Source: Candidatus Sabulitectum sp. (GTDB taxonomy: Bacteria > Fermentibacterota > Fermentibacteria > Fermentibacterales > JCC-6). From it: DNA of 8,548 nt. This document shows positions 1 to 5,792 of the stretch, in pieces. The stretch is taken from the NCBI GenBank assembly GCA_029934845.1, contig JAOZLN010000092.1, positions 1-8,548 on the forward strand. Reading direction: 5' to 3'. The notes below the pieces were generated by a model, which was given only the letters and a program-made list of their open reading frames with translations, did not search any database and was not told the DNA's origin. Both the position numbers and the translations under genes were made by a program. The number at the start of each line of letters is the position of its first letter. The first letter of the stretch is position 1.

Positions 1-1170
1 GTCCCGGGTTTTCAAGTTTGTTAAATCTGCGCACACTTGAATGAGTTCAATAGCAGTATTTGTTTCCGGATCACCTGTAATGAAATCAACTTCATGTTTG
101 CTGTTAGTGATATAGTAACAGATAGAGGCATCATGGCGGGAGTAAAATCGTTTTCTCAAATTTAAAAAGACACAGTTTTCAAGTCTCGATCCCAGATTTG
201 AAACTCCAGCAGATGAGACAGAAAAAGACAAACCGGGATCGATGGTGTAGATCTTCCTGGGGTTAACCTCTCTTACTCTTAAAGATCTGTTGAATACAGA
301 AATTGGAAACAAAAGAAAAGCGTCCTCAAAATGTGCAACAAGGTTATACAGCATTTCTTTACCCACTGAGATTCCTCTTGATTTAAAATCGTTATGAATT
401 CTGTTAACTGAAAACAGTGAACCTGAGTTTTGCAGAAGCATTCGGGCAAAAGATCTTACTGCATTGATATTCCTTATTGAGTACCGCTCAATAATGTCTC
501 TTACTAAAACCAGCTCAACATAATCCTGTAAAACTTGATTTCTTTGAAAATCATTCATTGATTGAATCCCTGGAAAACCACCCTGGTCAAGATACTTCTT
601 GAAAAGATCCTCCATATCAAAAACTGTTTTACCTGGAGGATATTCTGGTGGGAGTTCTATTTTGTGGAAAAGTAGGAATTCTTTAAAACTCAACGGAAAC
701 AGCTCTCTGGCAAATTCCCTTCCTCTGAATTCGGTTGCCACTTCTGTAGAAAGTAATTTTGCTGAAGAACCTGTAACATAAAGACTGGCACTGGAGTTAT
801 CTGTTATTCTCCTGGCAAACCGGCTCCATCCTGAAATACTCTGAATCTCATCTAAAAACAGATGAAAGCTTCCCTGCCTGGCCTGTGGACTGATCCGAAA
901 GAAGGCATCCAGCAGATCTGATAGAATCCCAGACCCGTATGGATGTAATCTATCGTCTTCAAGATTCAAGTATAAAATCGTTGAAGGATCCACTCCTTCT
1001 GAAACCAGTTTGTTTATGTGTTGAAACAATCGAAAAGTTTTACCTGTTCGCCTCATTCCAATAATAACCGAGGCCATGCCAGCCACTGGACTGATATCCA
1101 GTATTCGAGGCCTGAGATCCGGAATCGGTCGAAACAACGAATTTGCTACGAATTGTTCTATGTGATTCAC
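1..1170 (-). CDS. AAA_14/DUF4143-family ATPase, 3' end cut by window edge
   Basis: The frame is open from GTG 1170 to base 1 (390 codons, no stop), so the C-terminus lies beyond the left edge. Visible in order: Walker A GMRRTGKT (residues 38-45), Walker B HLFLDEIQ (103-110), the family motif TGSSAKLLS (133-141), FRGR (148-151, likely arginine finger), LSFKEFL (160-166), LDQGGFPG (194-201), then a DUF4143-like half with LVRDIIERY (222-230) and IYTIDPGL (307-314). The end has a nuclease-like EVDFI (360-364) and IELIQV (374-379), with Gln where a PD-(D/E)xK core would carry Lys. Family members are single-protein predicted ATPases of about 400 aa whose cellular role is poorly defined. GTG 1170 is chosen because AAGGA lies 6-7 nt upstream and an in-frame TAG follows just upstream of that. 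Codons look more AT-rich than the neighbouring operon, as expected for an accessory gene. The family call is firm; the function is unknown. Confidence 0.88.
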   Translation of the reverse strand, partial: MNHIEQFVANSLFRPIPDLRPRILDISPVAGMASVIIGMRRTGKTFRLFQHINKLVSEGVDPSTILYLNLEDDRLHPYGSGILSDLLDAFFRISPQARQGSFHLFLDEIQSISGWSRFARRITDNSSASLYVTGSSAKLLSTEVATEFRGREFARELFPLSFKEFLLFHKIELPPEYPPGKTVFDMEDLFKKYLDQGGFPGIQSMNDFQRNQVLQDYVELVLVRDIIERYSIRNINAVRSFARMLLQNSGSLFSVNRIHNDFKSRGISVGKEMLYNLVAHFEDAFLLFPISVFNRSLRVREVNPRKIYTIDPGLSFSVSSAGVSNLGSRLENCVFLNLRKRFYSRHDASICYYITNSKHEVDFITGDPETNTAIELIQVCADLTNLKTRD

Positions 1171-1171
1171 G

Positions 1172-1196
1172 ATGTTTCCTTTCTACAAGGAAACAT
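1172..1196 (-). promoter_or_regulatory. Perfect 10-bp inverted repeat overlapping the RBS of the ATPase gene
   Basis: The arms ATGTTTCCTT (1172-1181) and AAGGAAACAT (1187-1196) are perfect inverted repeats around a 5-nt loop. In the ATPase mRNA the Shine-Dalgarno AAGGA lies in the arm nearest GTG 1170, so a hairpin would hide it. The other arm touches a candidate -10. The site could be a protein operator, an RNA hairpin controlling translation, or both; the sequence cannot separate these. Confidence 0.6.
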
Positions 1197-1221
1197 TACC
1201 TCAATTGTGAACTTCCGTCAA
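1193..1221 (-). promoter_or_regulatory. Candidate sigma-70-type promoter for the ATPase gene
   Basis: On the minus strand TTGACG (1221-1216) is followed after 17 bp by TAATGT (1198-1193), about 23 nt before GTG 1170. The -35 is close to consensus and the -10 is weak (3 of 6). Both elements overlap copies of the GTTTCCTT box, which would suit control by repression. Confidence 0.4.
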
Positions 1222-1421
1222 GGAAACATACACAAGCGACAAAGTTTGTAAGGAGATGACCACCTTGACATCTCTTTGTGATATTCATTCTTTGCTGATT
1301 TTGATGCTACTACGACAGGATTGACTGGATGCAAGAACAACATCTGACTGCAATTTACTTTTTGCAAATCCGAGAATGGGAATGTAACAAGAACTATTGA
1401 ACCTGCTGCAAGTGCGACCAT
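1218..1421 (-). pseudogene. Frameshifted, truncated MazF/PemK-like toxin remnant
   Basis: From ATG 1421 the frame reads MVALAAGSIVLVTFPFSDLQK, typical of the MazF/PemK endoribonuclease N-terminus (G-IVLV-FPFSDL-K). It then turns into unrelated residues and stops at 1218. The expected continuation, KSKLQSDVVLASS, is present in another frame, reached by adding one base in the short A-run at 1363-1359 of the minus strand. That frame soon loses similarity too and stops at 1285. About 35 of the roughly 110 residues usual for the family are recognisable, so an active toxin is unlikely. The start overlaps the end of the antitoxin-like gene, as in intact toxin-antitoxin pairs. Recoding at the A-run seems unlikely because the second frame is also short. 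Confidence 0.65.
1219..1229 (-). repeat. Third copy of the GTTTCCTT box
   Basis: CAAGGAAACAT at 1219-1229 on the plus strand repeats 1186-1196 exactly, with a 33-bp offset (about three helical turns). It overlaps the candidate -35 and lies in the decayed tail of the toxin remnant. With the inverted repeat it makes three boxes around one promoter. Confidence 0.6.
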
Positions 1422-1606
1422 GCCTCTTCCTCCTCCGGCCGGTTCCAGTCTTCTCCGAGTGCGGCTTCGCTGAGAACAGCAGTCTCAGGAATATCAGGTT
1501 CATCAAATATTGTCACTATTGCCCTGCAAGCATGTGACAGGTGAATGCGTTCCTTGATTTGAACCTTTCCATCAACTTCGATTGTGGCTTCAACTGACCT
1601 TGGCAT
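1394..1606 (-). CDS. Small antitoxin-like protein (partner of a MazF/PemK-type toxin)
   Basis: This is a 70-aa acidic protein starting MPRSVEATIEVDGKVQ, with IHLSHACRAIVTIFDE in the middle and a C-terminal SEAALGEDWNRPEEEEAWSHL. The short N-terminal beta-like segment (EATIEVDGKVQI) and acidic DWNRPEEEEAW tail resemble small proteins I know to be encoded just before MazF/PemK toxins; this is recalled family resemblance, not a search result. The N-terminus may form an AbrB/DUF2281-like DNA-binding fold, and the tail may bind toxin. ATG 1606 is chosen because GGAGG lies 6 nt upstream; a longer frame back to 1711 would read through the terminator stem. The toxin remnant overlaps its last 28 bases. 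It is intact while its partner is broken. Confidence 0.7.
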   Translation of the reverse strand: MPRSVEATIEVDGKVQIKERIHLSHACRAIVTIFDEPDIPETAVLSEAALGEDWNRPEEEEAWSHLQQVQ

Positions 1607-1625
1607 TTTACACCTCCACCGCTTG

Positions 1626-1654
1626 TATACACGAAAGTAAAAAACACTCTGCAA
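1626..1654 (-). promoter_or_regulatory. Weak candidate promoter for the antitoxin-like gene
   Basis: On the minus strand TTGCAG (1654-1649), 17 bp, then TGTATA (1631-1626), about 20 nt before ATG 1606 and after the operon terminator. The match to consensus is modest, and the call rests mostly on the need for a promoter between the terminator and this gene. Confidence 0.25.
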
Positions 1655-1691
1655 ATCCAGTGACTTCCTGCAGCACATAATAATAACACAA

Positions 1692-1723
1692 CAGCAGGCG
1701 AAGATTCTCACCCTCGCCTGCTG
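1692..1723 (-). terminator. Stem-loop terminator at the end of the operon
   Basis: CAGCAGGCGA (1692-1701) and TCGCCTGCTG (1714-1723) form a perfect GC-rich 10-bp stem with a 12-nt loop, 22 nt after the last operon stop at 1745. Reading leftward it is followed by TTGTGTTATTATTA, a loose U-rich tract. On the plus strand it is followed by CTCTTTT, so it could also act in the other direction. Confidence 0.75.
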
Positions 1724-1744
1724 CTCTTTTCATTCAGACTGTTG

Positions 1745-3514
1745 TTATCTCAGCCTGTCGATTATTCCCTGCACAGCCCGTAGTCCGTCGGCTATGGCTG
1801 TTATGGCATCTCCCTCGCCTGGTGTTATGTCTCCACCGGCAAAGAAGTTTTTGTAGCCTGTGTACTGGCTTTCGTTAACGATGATCCGGCCCCATTTAAG
1901 CTTCATTCCCTTCTGCATTGACTCGGGAATGAACTCAATGTCGGAGGTTTGACCAATTGCCGAGAAAAGAATGTCTGCGTCAACTGCGTGTTCAACATCA
2001 TCCTTGGGCTTGGGAAGAGGTCTTCCGCCCTTGGGATTGTCCACCATTTTTGCCTCGTGGTACAGATACCTGATTCCCGACTCTGTTCTCTCAATCCTGA
2101 TGGGGATCGTCTTTGGTCTGAAATCAATGGTCTCTTCCATGGCTTCGTGGATCTCTTCGTCATCTGCAGGCATGTCTTCTATACGCCTTCTGTAGGAGAG
2201 AACCACATCGGCTCCCAGCCTTACGCAGGTTCGGGCAGCATCCATGGCGACATTTCCCCCACCGATAACTATTACCTTTTTGCCGGTGAGCTTCTGACCC
2301 TTGTCAGGTGCATTCATAAGGAAATCGAACGCAGGCTTCACTTCCGAAATGTCCTCACCCTCTATTCTTGCATCGGATGGCTTCTGAAGCCCAACTGCAA
2401 GGTAGACTGCGTCAAATCTGTTTTCCAGATCGGTAAGCAGTTCTTTTGTTACATCTTTTCCGTAGTTGAAGATCACACCAGCCTGCTCGAAGACCTCCAT
2501 CTGCTTGCTGATGCCGTCTGCTGGAAGCCTGTATTCCGGTATGGCATACCAGGAAACACCGCCTCCTTTTTCAAGTCTGTCATACACATGAACCTCGTAG
2601 CCCTTGCGGGAAAGGTAGTAGGCAGCGCTGAGTCCCGATGGGCCAGCTCCCACAACTGCAACCTTTTTACCGTTTGGCTCGCCAGGCTGAGCATCAAGAG
2701 CCAGCACATCTGCCAGAGATTCAAACTGCTCGCATGCAAATCGCTTCAGCCATCTGATGGCTATTGATTCTCCCTGATAGCCCATTGCGCACACTGTCTC
2801 GCACTGACGGGTACAGACCTTTCCACACATCTCCGGAAGCGGGTTGTTGTCGTAGAACAGTTTTACAGCGTCAACAAATCTGCCTTCAGCAATTGCTTTC
2901 AGGTAATCCGGTATATGCATGTGTGCCGGGCAGGCACTGATGCACAGGCCGCACTGAATACACCTTGCAGCCTCTTCCATGGCCTGGTCAATGGTGTAGC
3001 CCTTTACCACTTCATCAAAATTCTCAATTCGCTTTTCCGGGGTCTCGATCTCCATCTGCTCTCTGGGTGAGCCGGCCCAGCCAAGAACATCATTGTTCTG
3101 TCTGAAGCCCTTTTCCTGGTTGTCCCATGGCTTCTGATCAACTCCTGGTGTGTAACGGCAGGTATCCGGGTTCTCTGTTACCCAGCTGTAGCTGTTGGTA
3201 AAAGCCAGAGATCCTGTTGAACAGACATCAATACATAGTGCGCACCAGCAGCACCTGCCGTAGTCTACCACCGGTCTCAGACCAGAGTCGCCTTTTGCGG
3301 GATCAACGCCCTCTACCTTTACCATATCTATTGCTTTGTTCTCGCATATTGTTTCGCATCTGCCGCATCCGATGCATTTGCTGGTATCGTTGATATGAAA
3401 ACCGCGATATCTGTCGGCACCGGGATTCTGCTGGTTGGGATATGGGATAGTATCCACTTTTTTCGCAGCGCGTGACCAGGCCAGAAAAGGAGAGATTACA
3501 TCTGTGAATTTCAT
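1745..3514 (-). CDS. NuoI/EchF-like ferredoxin fused to GltD/NfnB-type FAD/NAD(P)H oxidoreductase
   Basis: This 589-aa protein has two parts. The N-terminal third is a NuoI-like 2x[4Fe-4S] domain: C47-C50-C53-C57 and C88-C91-C94-C98 (extra C89). The rest is like the glutamate synthase small subunit: a ferredoxin-like CIQCGLCISACP (C185, C188, C191, C195), a second Cys set C230, C234, C238, C242 (CGKVCTRQCETVC), FAD site GAGPSG (289-294), pyridine-nucleotide site GGGNVAMDAAR (418-428) with SYRRR (440-444) suggesting NADP(H), and FAD motif GGDITPGEGDA (560-570). It could pass electrons between NAD(P)H, four [4Fe-4S] clusters and the membrane complex. ATG 3514 is chosen because GAGAGG sits 8 nt upstream; the earlier ATG 3544 has no RBS and would overlap the previous gene. 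It follows the large-subunit gene by 5 nt and ends the operon. Domain calls are firm; the reaction and its direction are inferred. Confidence 0.9.
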   Translation of the reverse strand: MKFTDVISPFLAWSRAAKKVDTIPYPNQQNPGADRYRGFHINDTSKCIGCGRCETICENKAIDMVKVEGVDPAKGDSGLRPVVDYGRCCWCALCIDVCSTGSLAFTNSYSWVTENPDTCRYTPGVDQKPWDNQEKGFRQNNDVLGWAGSPREQMEIETPEKRIENFDEVVKGYTIDQAMEEAARCIQCGLCISACPAHMHIPDYLKAIAEGRFVDAVKLFYDNNPLPEMCGKVCTRQCETVCAMGYQGESIAIRWLKRFACEQFESLADVLALDAQPGEPNGKKVAVVGAGPSGLSAAYYLSRKGYEVHVYDRLEKGGGVSWYAIPEYRLPADGISKQMEVFEQAGVIFNYGKDVTKELLTDLENRFDAVYLAVGLQKPSDARIEGEDISEVKPAFDFLMNAPDKGQKLTGKKVIVIGGGNVAMDAARTCVRLGADVVLSYRRRIEDMPADDEEIHEAMEETIDFRPKTIPIRIERTESGIRYLYHEAKMVDNPKGGRPLPKPKDDVEHAVDADILFSAIGQTSDIEFIPESMQKGMKLKWGRIIVNESQYTGYKNFFAGGDITPGEGDAITAIADGLRAVQGIIDRLR

Positions 3515-3519
3515 TGTGC

Positions 3520-4644
3520 CTACCTCTCTATCTCTGGCGGACATGTGGTGAGACTTACCATGATGTTTGAAACATCGGCGATATTGGCTCCAACAAGCAT
3601 TCTTTCCAGCAGGGGAACTGCGTGTACATATGAAGGGCCTCTCACATGCACTCGCCTTGGCTTCAGAGAACCGTCACTGACCACATAGTAGCCGTATTCA
3701 CCACGGGAAGATTCCACTCGTGAATAAACCTCTCCTGCAGGAACCCGCCACTCGGTCAGGTTGGGCAGCTTTGTAGCCACCGGCCCCTGTGGCATTTTAC
3801 TGAGTATCTGTCTTATCAGAGATATGCTCAGATCCATTTCTCTTCTTCTAACCATTACCCGGGCAAAGATGTCGTTCCCGGATTCGGTAACTACATCAAA
3901 CTCCAGCTTGCTGTATATCTCGTAAGGAGCATCTTTTCTAACGTCTCTTACTGATCCGCTGCCGCGTGCCACAGGGCCCACAAGCCCATATTCCTCTATC
4001 CATTCAGGTTTAACAACTCCTACATTCTGAGTTCTAAGTTTGAAGATGGCGTTGTTCAATACAAGACGGTCCAGCTCTGGAAGCCTTTTCTCTATCTTTT
4101 CCAGAACTTTTTCCACTCTGCCCCCAAATCCCTGCGGTAAATCCCGCCGGACACCACCGGGCTGAATGTAAATGTGGTAAATTCTGGCCCCTGTAAGTTC
4201 CTCGAACAGATCAAGAACGAAATCTCTGAAGGTTATGCCCCACATAGCAGCTGTGCCAAGACCCAGAGTACCGCCCTGCCCACCAAAAGCCATAAGGTTA
4301 ACCGCAAGTCGAGCCAGTTCAAGAACAAGAGTTCTGATCCATTTTGCCCTCTCAGGTACCTCGATTCCTGTGAGTTCTTCTATTGCCATGGCATAACACT
4401 CTTCATTTATATCCGGTTCAGGAACACAGATCCTGCATACCAGAGGGAAGTTCTGTATCCACAGCCTTTTTTCCATAAGCTTCTCAAAACCCCGGTGAAG
4501 ATATCCTACATGGGTTATGGCTTTGGTTATCTGGTCACCGTCAAACCACATTTCAACGCTCATATTACCGGTAACACCGGGATGCTGGGGGCCAAAGAAA
4601 AGGTGGGTGGTCTTTTTCGGGTCTGTTGCAGGGTTAACACCCAT
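3520..4644 (-). CDS. NuoD/EchE-like large subunit with altered [NiFe] site (Ehr-like)
   Basis: This 374-aa soluble subunit belongs to the NuoD / group-4 [NiFe]-hydrogenase large-subunit family. Motifs: FGPQHPGVTG (17-26), HVGYLHRGFEKLMEKR (45-60), AIEELTGIEVPERAKWIR (87-104), and a C-terminus ending TTCPPEIER. Hydrogenases carry RxCGxC near the N-terminus and DPCxxCxxR at the C-terminus. Here these are R71-I-C73-V-P-E76 and C368-P-P-E371-I-E-R374: the first Cys of each pair is kept and Glu replaces the second. Complex I residues for quinone are also absent: the second His of GPQHPxxHG is Thr25, and no Tyr stands at the RxDY position. It should sit between the NuoB-like subunit and the membrane arm. 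ATG 4644 is chosen because AGGAGG lies 6 nt upstream and it overlaps the preceding stop as TAATG; an earlier ATG at 4686 lacks this. Family is certain; the substrate is unknown. Confidence 0.93.
   Translation of the reverse strand: MGVNPATDPKKTTHLFFGPQHPGVTGNMSVEMWFDGDQITKAITHVGYLHRGFEKLMEKRLWIQNFPLVCRICVPEPDINEECYAMAIEELTGIEVPERAKWIRTLVLELARLAVNLMAFGGQGGTLGLGTAAMWGITFRDFVLDLFEELTGARIYHIYIQPGGVRRDLPQGFGGRVEKVLEKIEKRLPELDRLVLNNAIFKLRTQNVGVVKPEWIEEYGLVGPVARGSGSVRDVRKDAPYEIYSKLEFDVVTESGNDIFARVMVRRREMDLSISLIRQILSKMPQGPVATKLPNLTEWRVPAGEVYSRVESSRGEYGYYVVSDGSLKPRRVHVRGPSYVHAVPLLERMLVGANIADVSNIMVSLTTCPPEIER
3523..3528 (-). promoter_or_regulatory. RBS deciding the start of the ferredoxin-oxidoreductase fusion
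   Basis: GAGAGG on the minus strand lies in the last codons of the large-subunit gene, 8 nt before ATG 3514. The alternative ATG 3544 has no purine-rich site before it. Confidence 0.6.
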
Positions 4645-5207
4645 TACTTTTCCTCCTTTCTCTTGCGTCCCATGGGAGTATTCCACTCGCCTACAATGTC
4701 TCCAACGTACTGTCTCGGGTCGATGTGCTCTCGGGGTTGTCTTTCCCCGAAAACTCTCATTGCATACTCTTCTGTTTCAAAATCTCTTCGCATTGGAGGG
4801 GTATCCTTCCAGCTCTCCAGAAGAAAGTCTTCACCCTCTCTGGGGTTGCCGGGGAAACTTATTCCATACATCTCGAAGATCTCCCGTTCAAAAGCACTTG
4901 CAGCGGGCCATATCTGGCTTAAAGATGGCACAAGGCAATTCTCTCTGGGGAAATCTGCACTTATGAGCAGAACGGTGCAGGCACCGTAATTCTCCAGGAT
5001 CCAGGTTATCTGAAAAACACCATCCTCAATTCTGTCCACTGTACTTATCAATTGAAGAACATTGTGACCAAGACTGGTCTTAGCCATTACGATTGCATCC
5101 ATGGCTGAAACCATGTCTACTTTCACATGAAGATAGTTGTGCTGTTCTCTGACCAGTTTGTACAGGGGGAAACGGATCTCAAATCCATTTTTCACTTTGT
5201 CAATCAT
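4644..5207 (-). CDS. NuoC/EchD-like 30-kDa-type subunit
   Basis: This 187-aa protein carries the NuoC signature around residues 95-122, with A-FEREIFEMYGISFPGNP (compare E-E-YDMFGI-F-GHP in complex I), then EDFLLESWKDTPPMRRDF (126-143). The N-terminal part has the usual short alpha/beta layout and the C-terminus is basic (GRKRKEEK). NuoC/EchD carries no cofactor and holds the large subunit against the NuoB-like subunit. ATG 5207 starts 11 nt after the NuoB-like stop with AAGGGG about 7 nt upstream, the weakest RBS of the cluster. The TAA at 4646-4644 overlaps the next ATG, and the RBS of the next gene lies inside the last codons of this one, so translation of the two is probably coupled at 1:1. 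Confidence 0.93.
   Translation of the reverse strand: MIDKVKNGFEIRFPLYKLVREQHNYLHVKVDMVSAMDAIVMAKTSLGHNVLQLISTVDRIEDGVFQITWILENYGACTVLLISADFPRENCLVPSLSQIWPAASAFEREIFEMYGISFPGNPREGEDFLLESWKDTPPMRRDFETEEYAMRVFGERQPREHIDPRQYVGDIVGEWNTPMGRKRKEEK
4651..4656 (-). promoter_or_regulatory. RBS fixing the start of the large-subunit gene
   Basis: AGGAGG on the minus strand, 6 nt before ATG 4644 and within the end of the NuoC-like gene. It decides the start against an upstream in-frame ATG at 4686. Confidence 0.85.
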
Positions 5208-5218
5208 ATTTTCACCCC

Positions 5219-5782
5219 TTACCAGTTGTAGTCCGGAAGATCCCAGTCAGTGATGATCTTCTTCTGATTTTCCCGGTAGTAATCCAGGTTTTCTTTGTAG
5301 TGCTTCCATCCATGTGCCCTGCCGTCTTTGATCTTCTGCATGAGAAGACTGAAGCCATCAATAATGGCCTCGGGTCTGGGCATGCATCCCATGACATAAA
5401 CATCCACAGGAAGGTATTTGTCCAGTACATTCAAGGTGTTGTATGAATCAAAATACATTCCACCGTTAATTGTGCATGATCCCAGAGCAATAATGTATTT
5501 GGGATCCTGTATCTGCTCGTATACTCTGATCACTCTCTTCAGGGTTTTTGTTGCCAGATACCCGGATATTATCAGCACATCCGCCTGTCTTGGCGTGGGT
5601 CTCATGGCAATTCCAAACCGTTCCATATCAAATCTGGATGTTCCAAGGGGTCTCAGTTCAATAGAGCCACATCCAGTACCATAGGCGGTAACCCACAAAC
5701 TGTTGGCCCTTGCCATGTTGGTGATCTTCTCCAGAAGCTCTTTCTTGTTCCCGGGTTTCTCCGGGGGTTGATTACAATACAT
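5219..5782 (-). CDS. NuoB/EchC-like Fe-S subunit lacking one N2-cluster cysteine
   Basis: This 187-aa protein matches NuoB / small hydrogenase subunits: SLWVTAYGTGCGSIELRP (28-45), RFGIAMRPTPRQADVLIISG (55-74), YEQIQDPKYIIALGSC (88-103), PVDVYVMGCMPRPEAI (125-140). NuoB binds cluster N2 with two tandem Cys plus two later Cys. Here C103 and C133 match the later two, and C38 matches the first of the tandem pair, but the second is Gly39 (GTGCGSIE instead of xACCxxE). The hydrogenase form CxxCDxE is also absent. The cluster may be [3Fe-4S], or a [4Fe-4S] with a non-Cys ligand. ATG 5782 is chosen because AGGAGG lies 4 nt upstream; a longer frame to 5845 would overlap the NuoH-like gene by over 50 bases. 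It probably relays electrons from the ferredoxin-like subunit to the large-subunit site. Confidence 0.93.
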   Translation of the reverse strand: MYCNQPPEKPGNKKELLEKITNMARANSLWVTAYGTGCGSIELRPLGTSRFDMERFGIAMRPTPRQADVLIISGYLATKTLKRVIRVYEQIQDPKYIIALGSCTINGGMYFDSYNTLNVLDKYLPVDVYVMGCMPRPEAIIDGFSLLMQKIKDGRAHGWKHYKENLDYYRENQKKIITDWDLPDYNW

Positions 5783-5786
5783 AGCG

Positions 5787-5792
5787 CCTCCT
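5787..5792 (-). promoter_or_regulatory. RBS overlapping the stop codon of the NuoH-like gene
   Basis: On the minus strand TAGGAGG joins the NuoH-like stop (TAG, 5793-5791) to the Shine-Dalgarno AGGAGG, 4 nt before ATG 5782. It sets the start of the NuoB-like gene and suggests that terminating ribosomes re-initiate there. Confidence 0.85.

Noticed and set aside
1240..1250. Short palindrome ACAAAGTTTGT
   Set aside because: Eleven bases with no second copy seen and no clear position relative to a gene; expected by chance in AT-rich sequence.
1018..1251. 77-codon plus-strand frame across the ATPase start region
   Set aside because: It runs antisense to the Walker A region and through the operator repeats; no RBS or family resemblance.
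1949..2767. 272-codon open frame on the plus strand
   Set aside because: It lies wholly antisense to the well-supported FAD/NAD(P)H domain, its protein shows no recognisable motif, and the opposite frame carries all conserved residues. It is a shadow of codon usage.
3520..4644. Standard group-4 [NiFe] hydrogenase assignment
   Set aside because: Two of the four metal-binding cysteines are Glu (residues 76 and 371), and the His following the first motif is absent.
4174..4989. 271-codon open frame on the plus strand
   Set aside because: Antisense across the large-subunit and NuoC-like genes, without domains or a convincing RBS.
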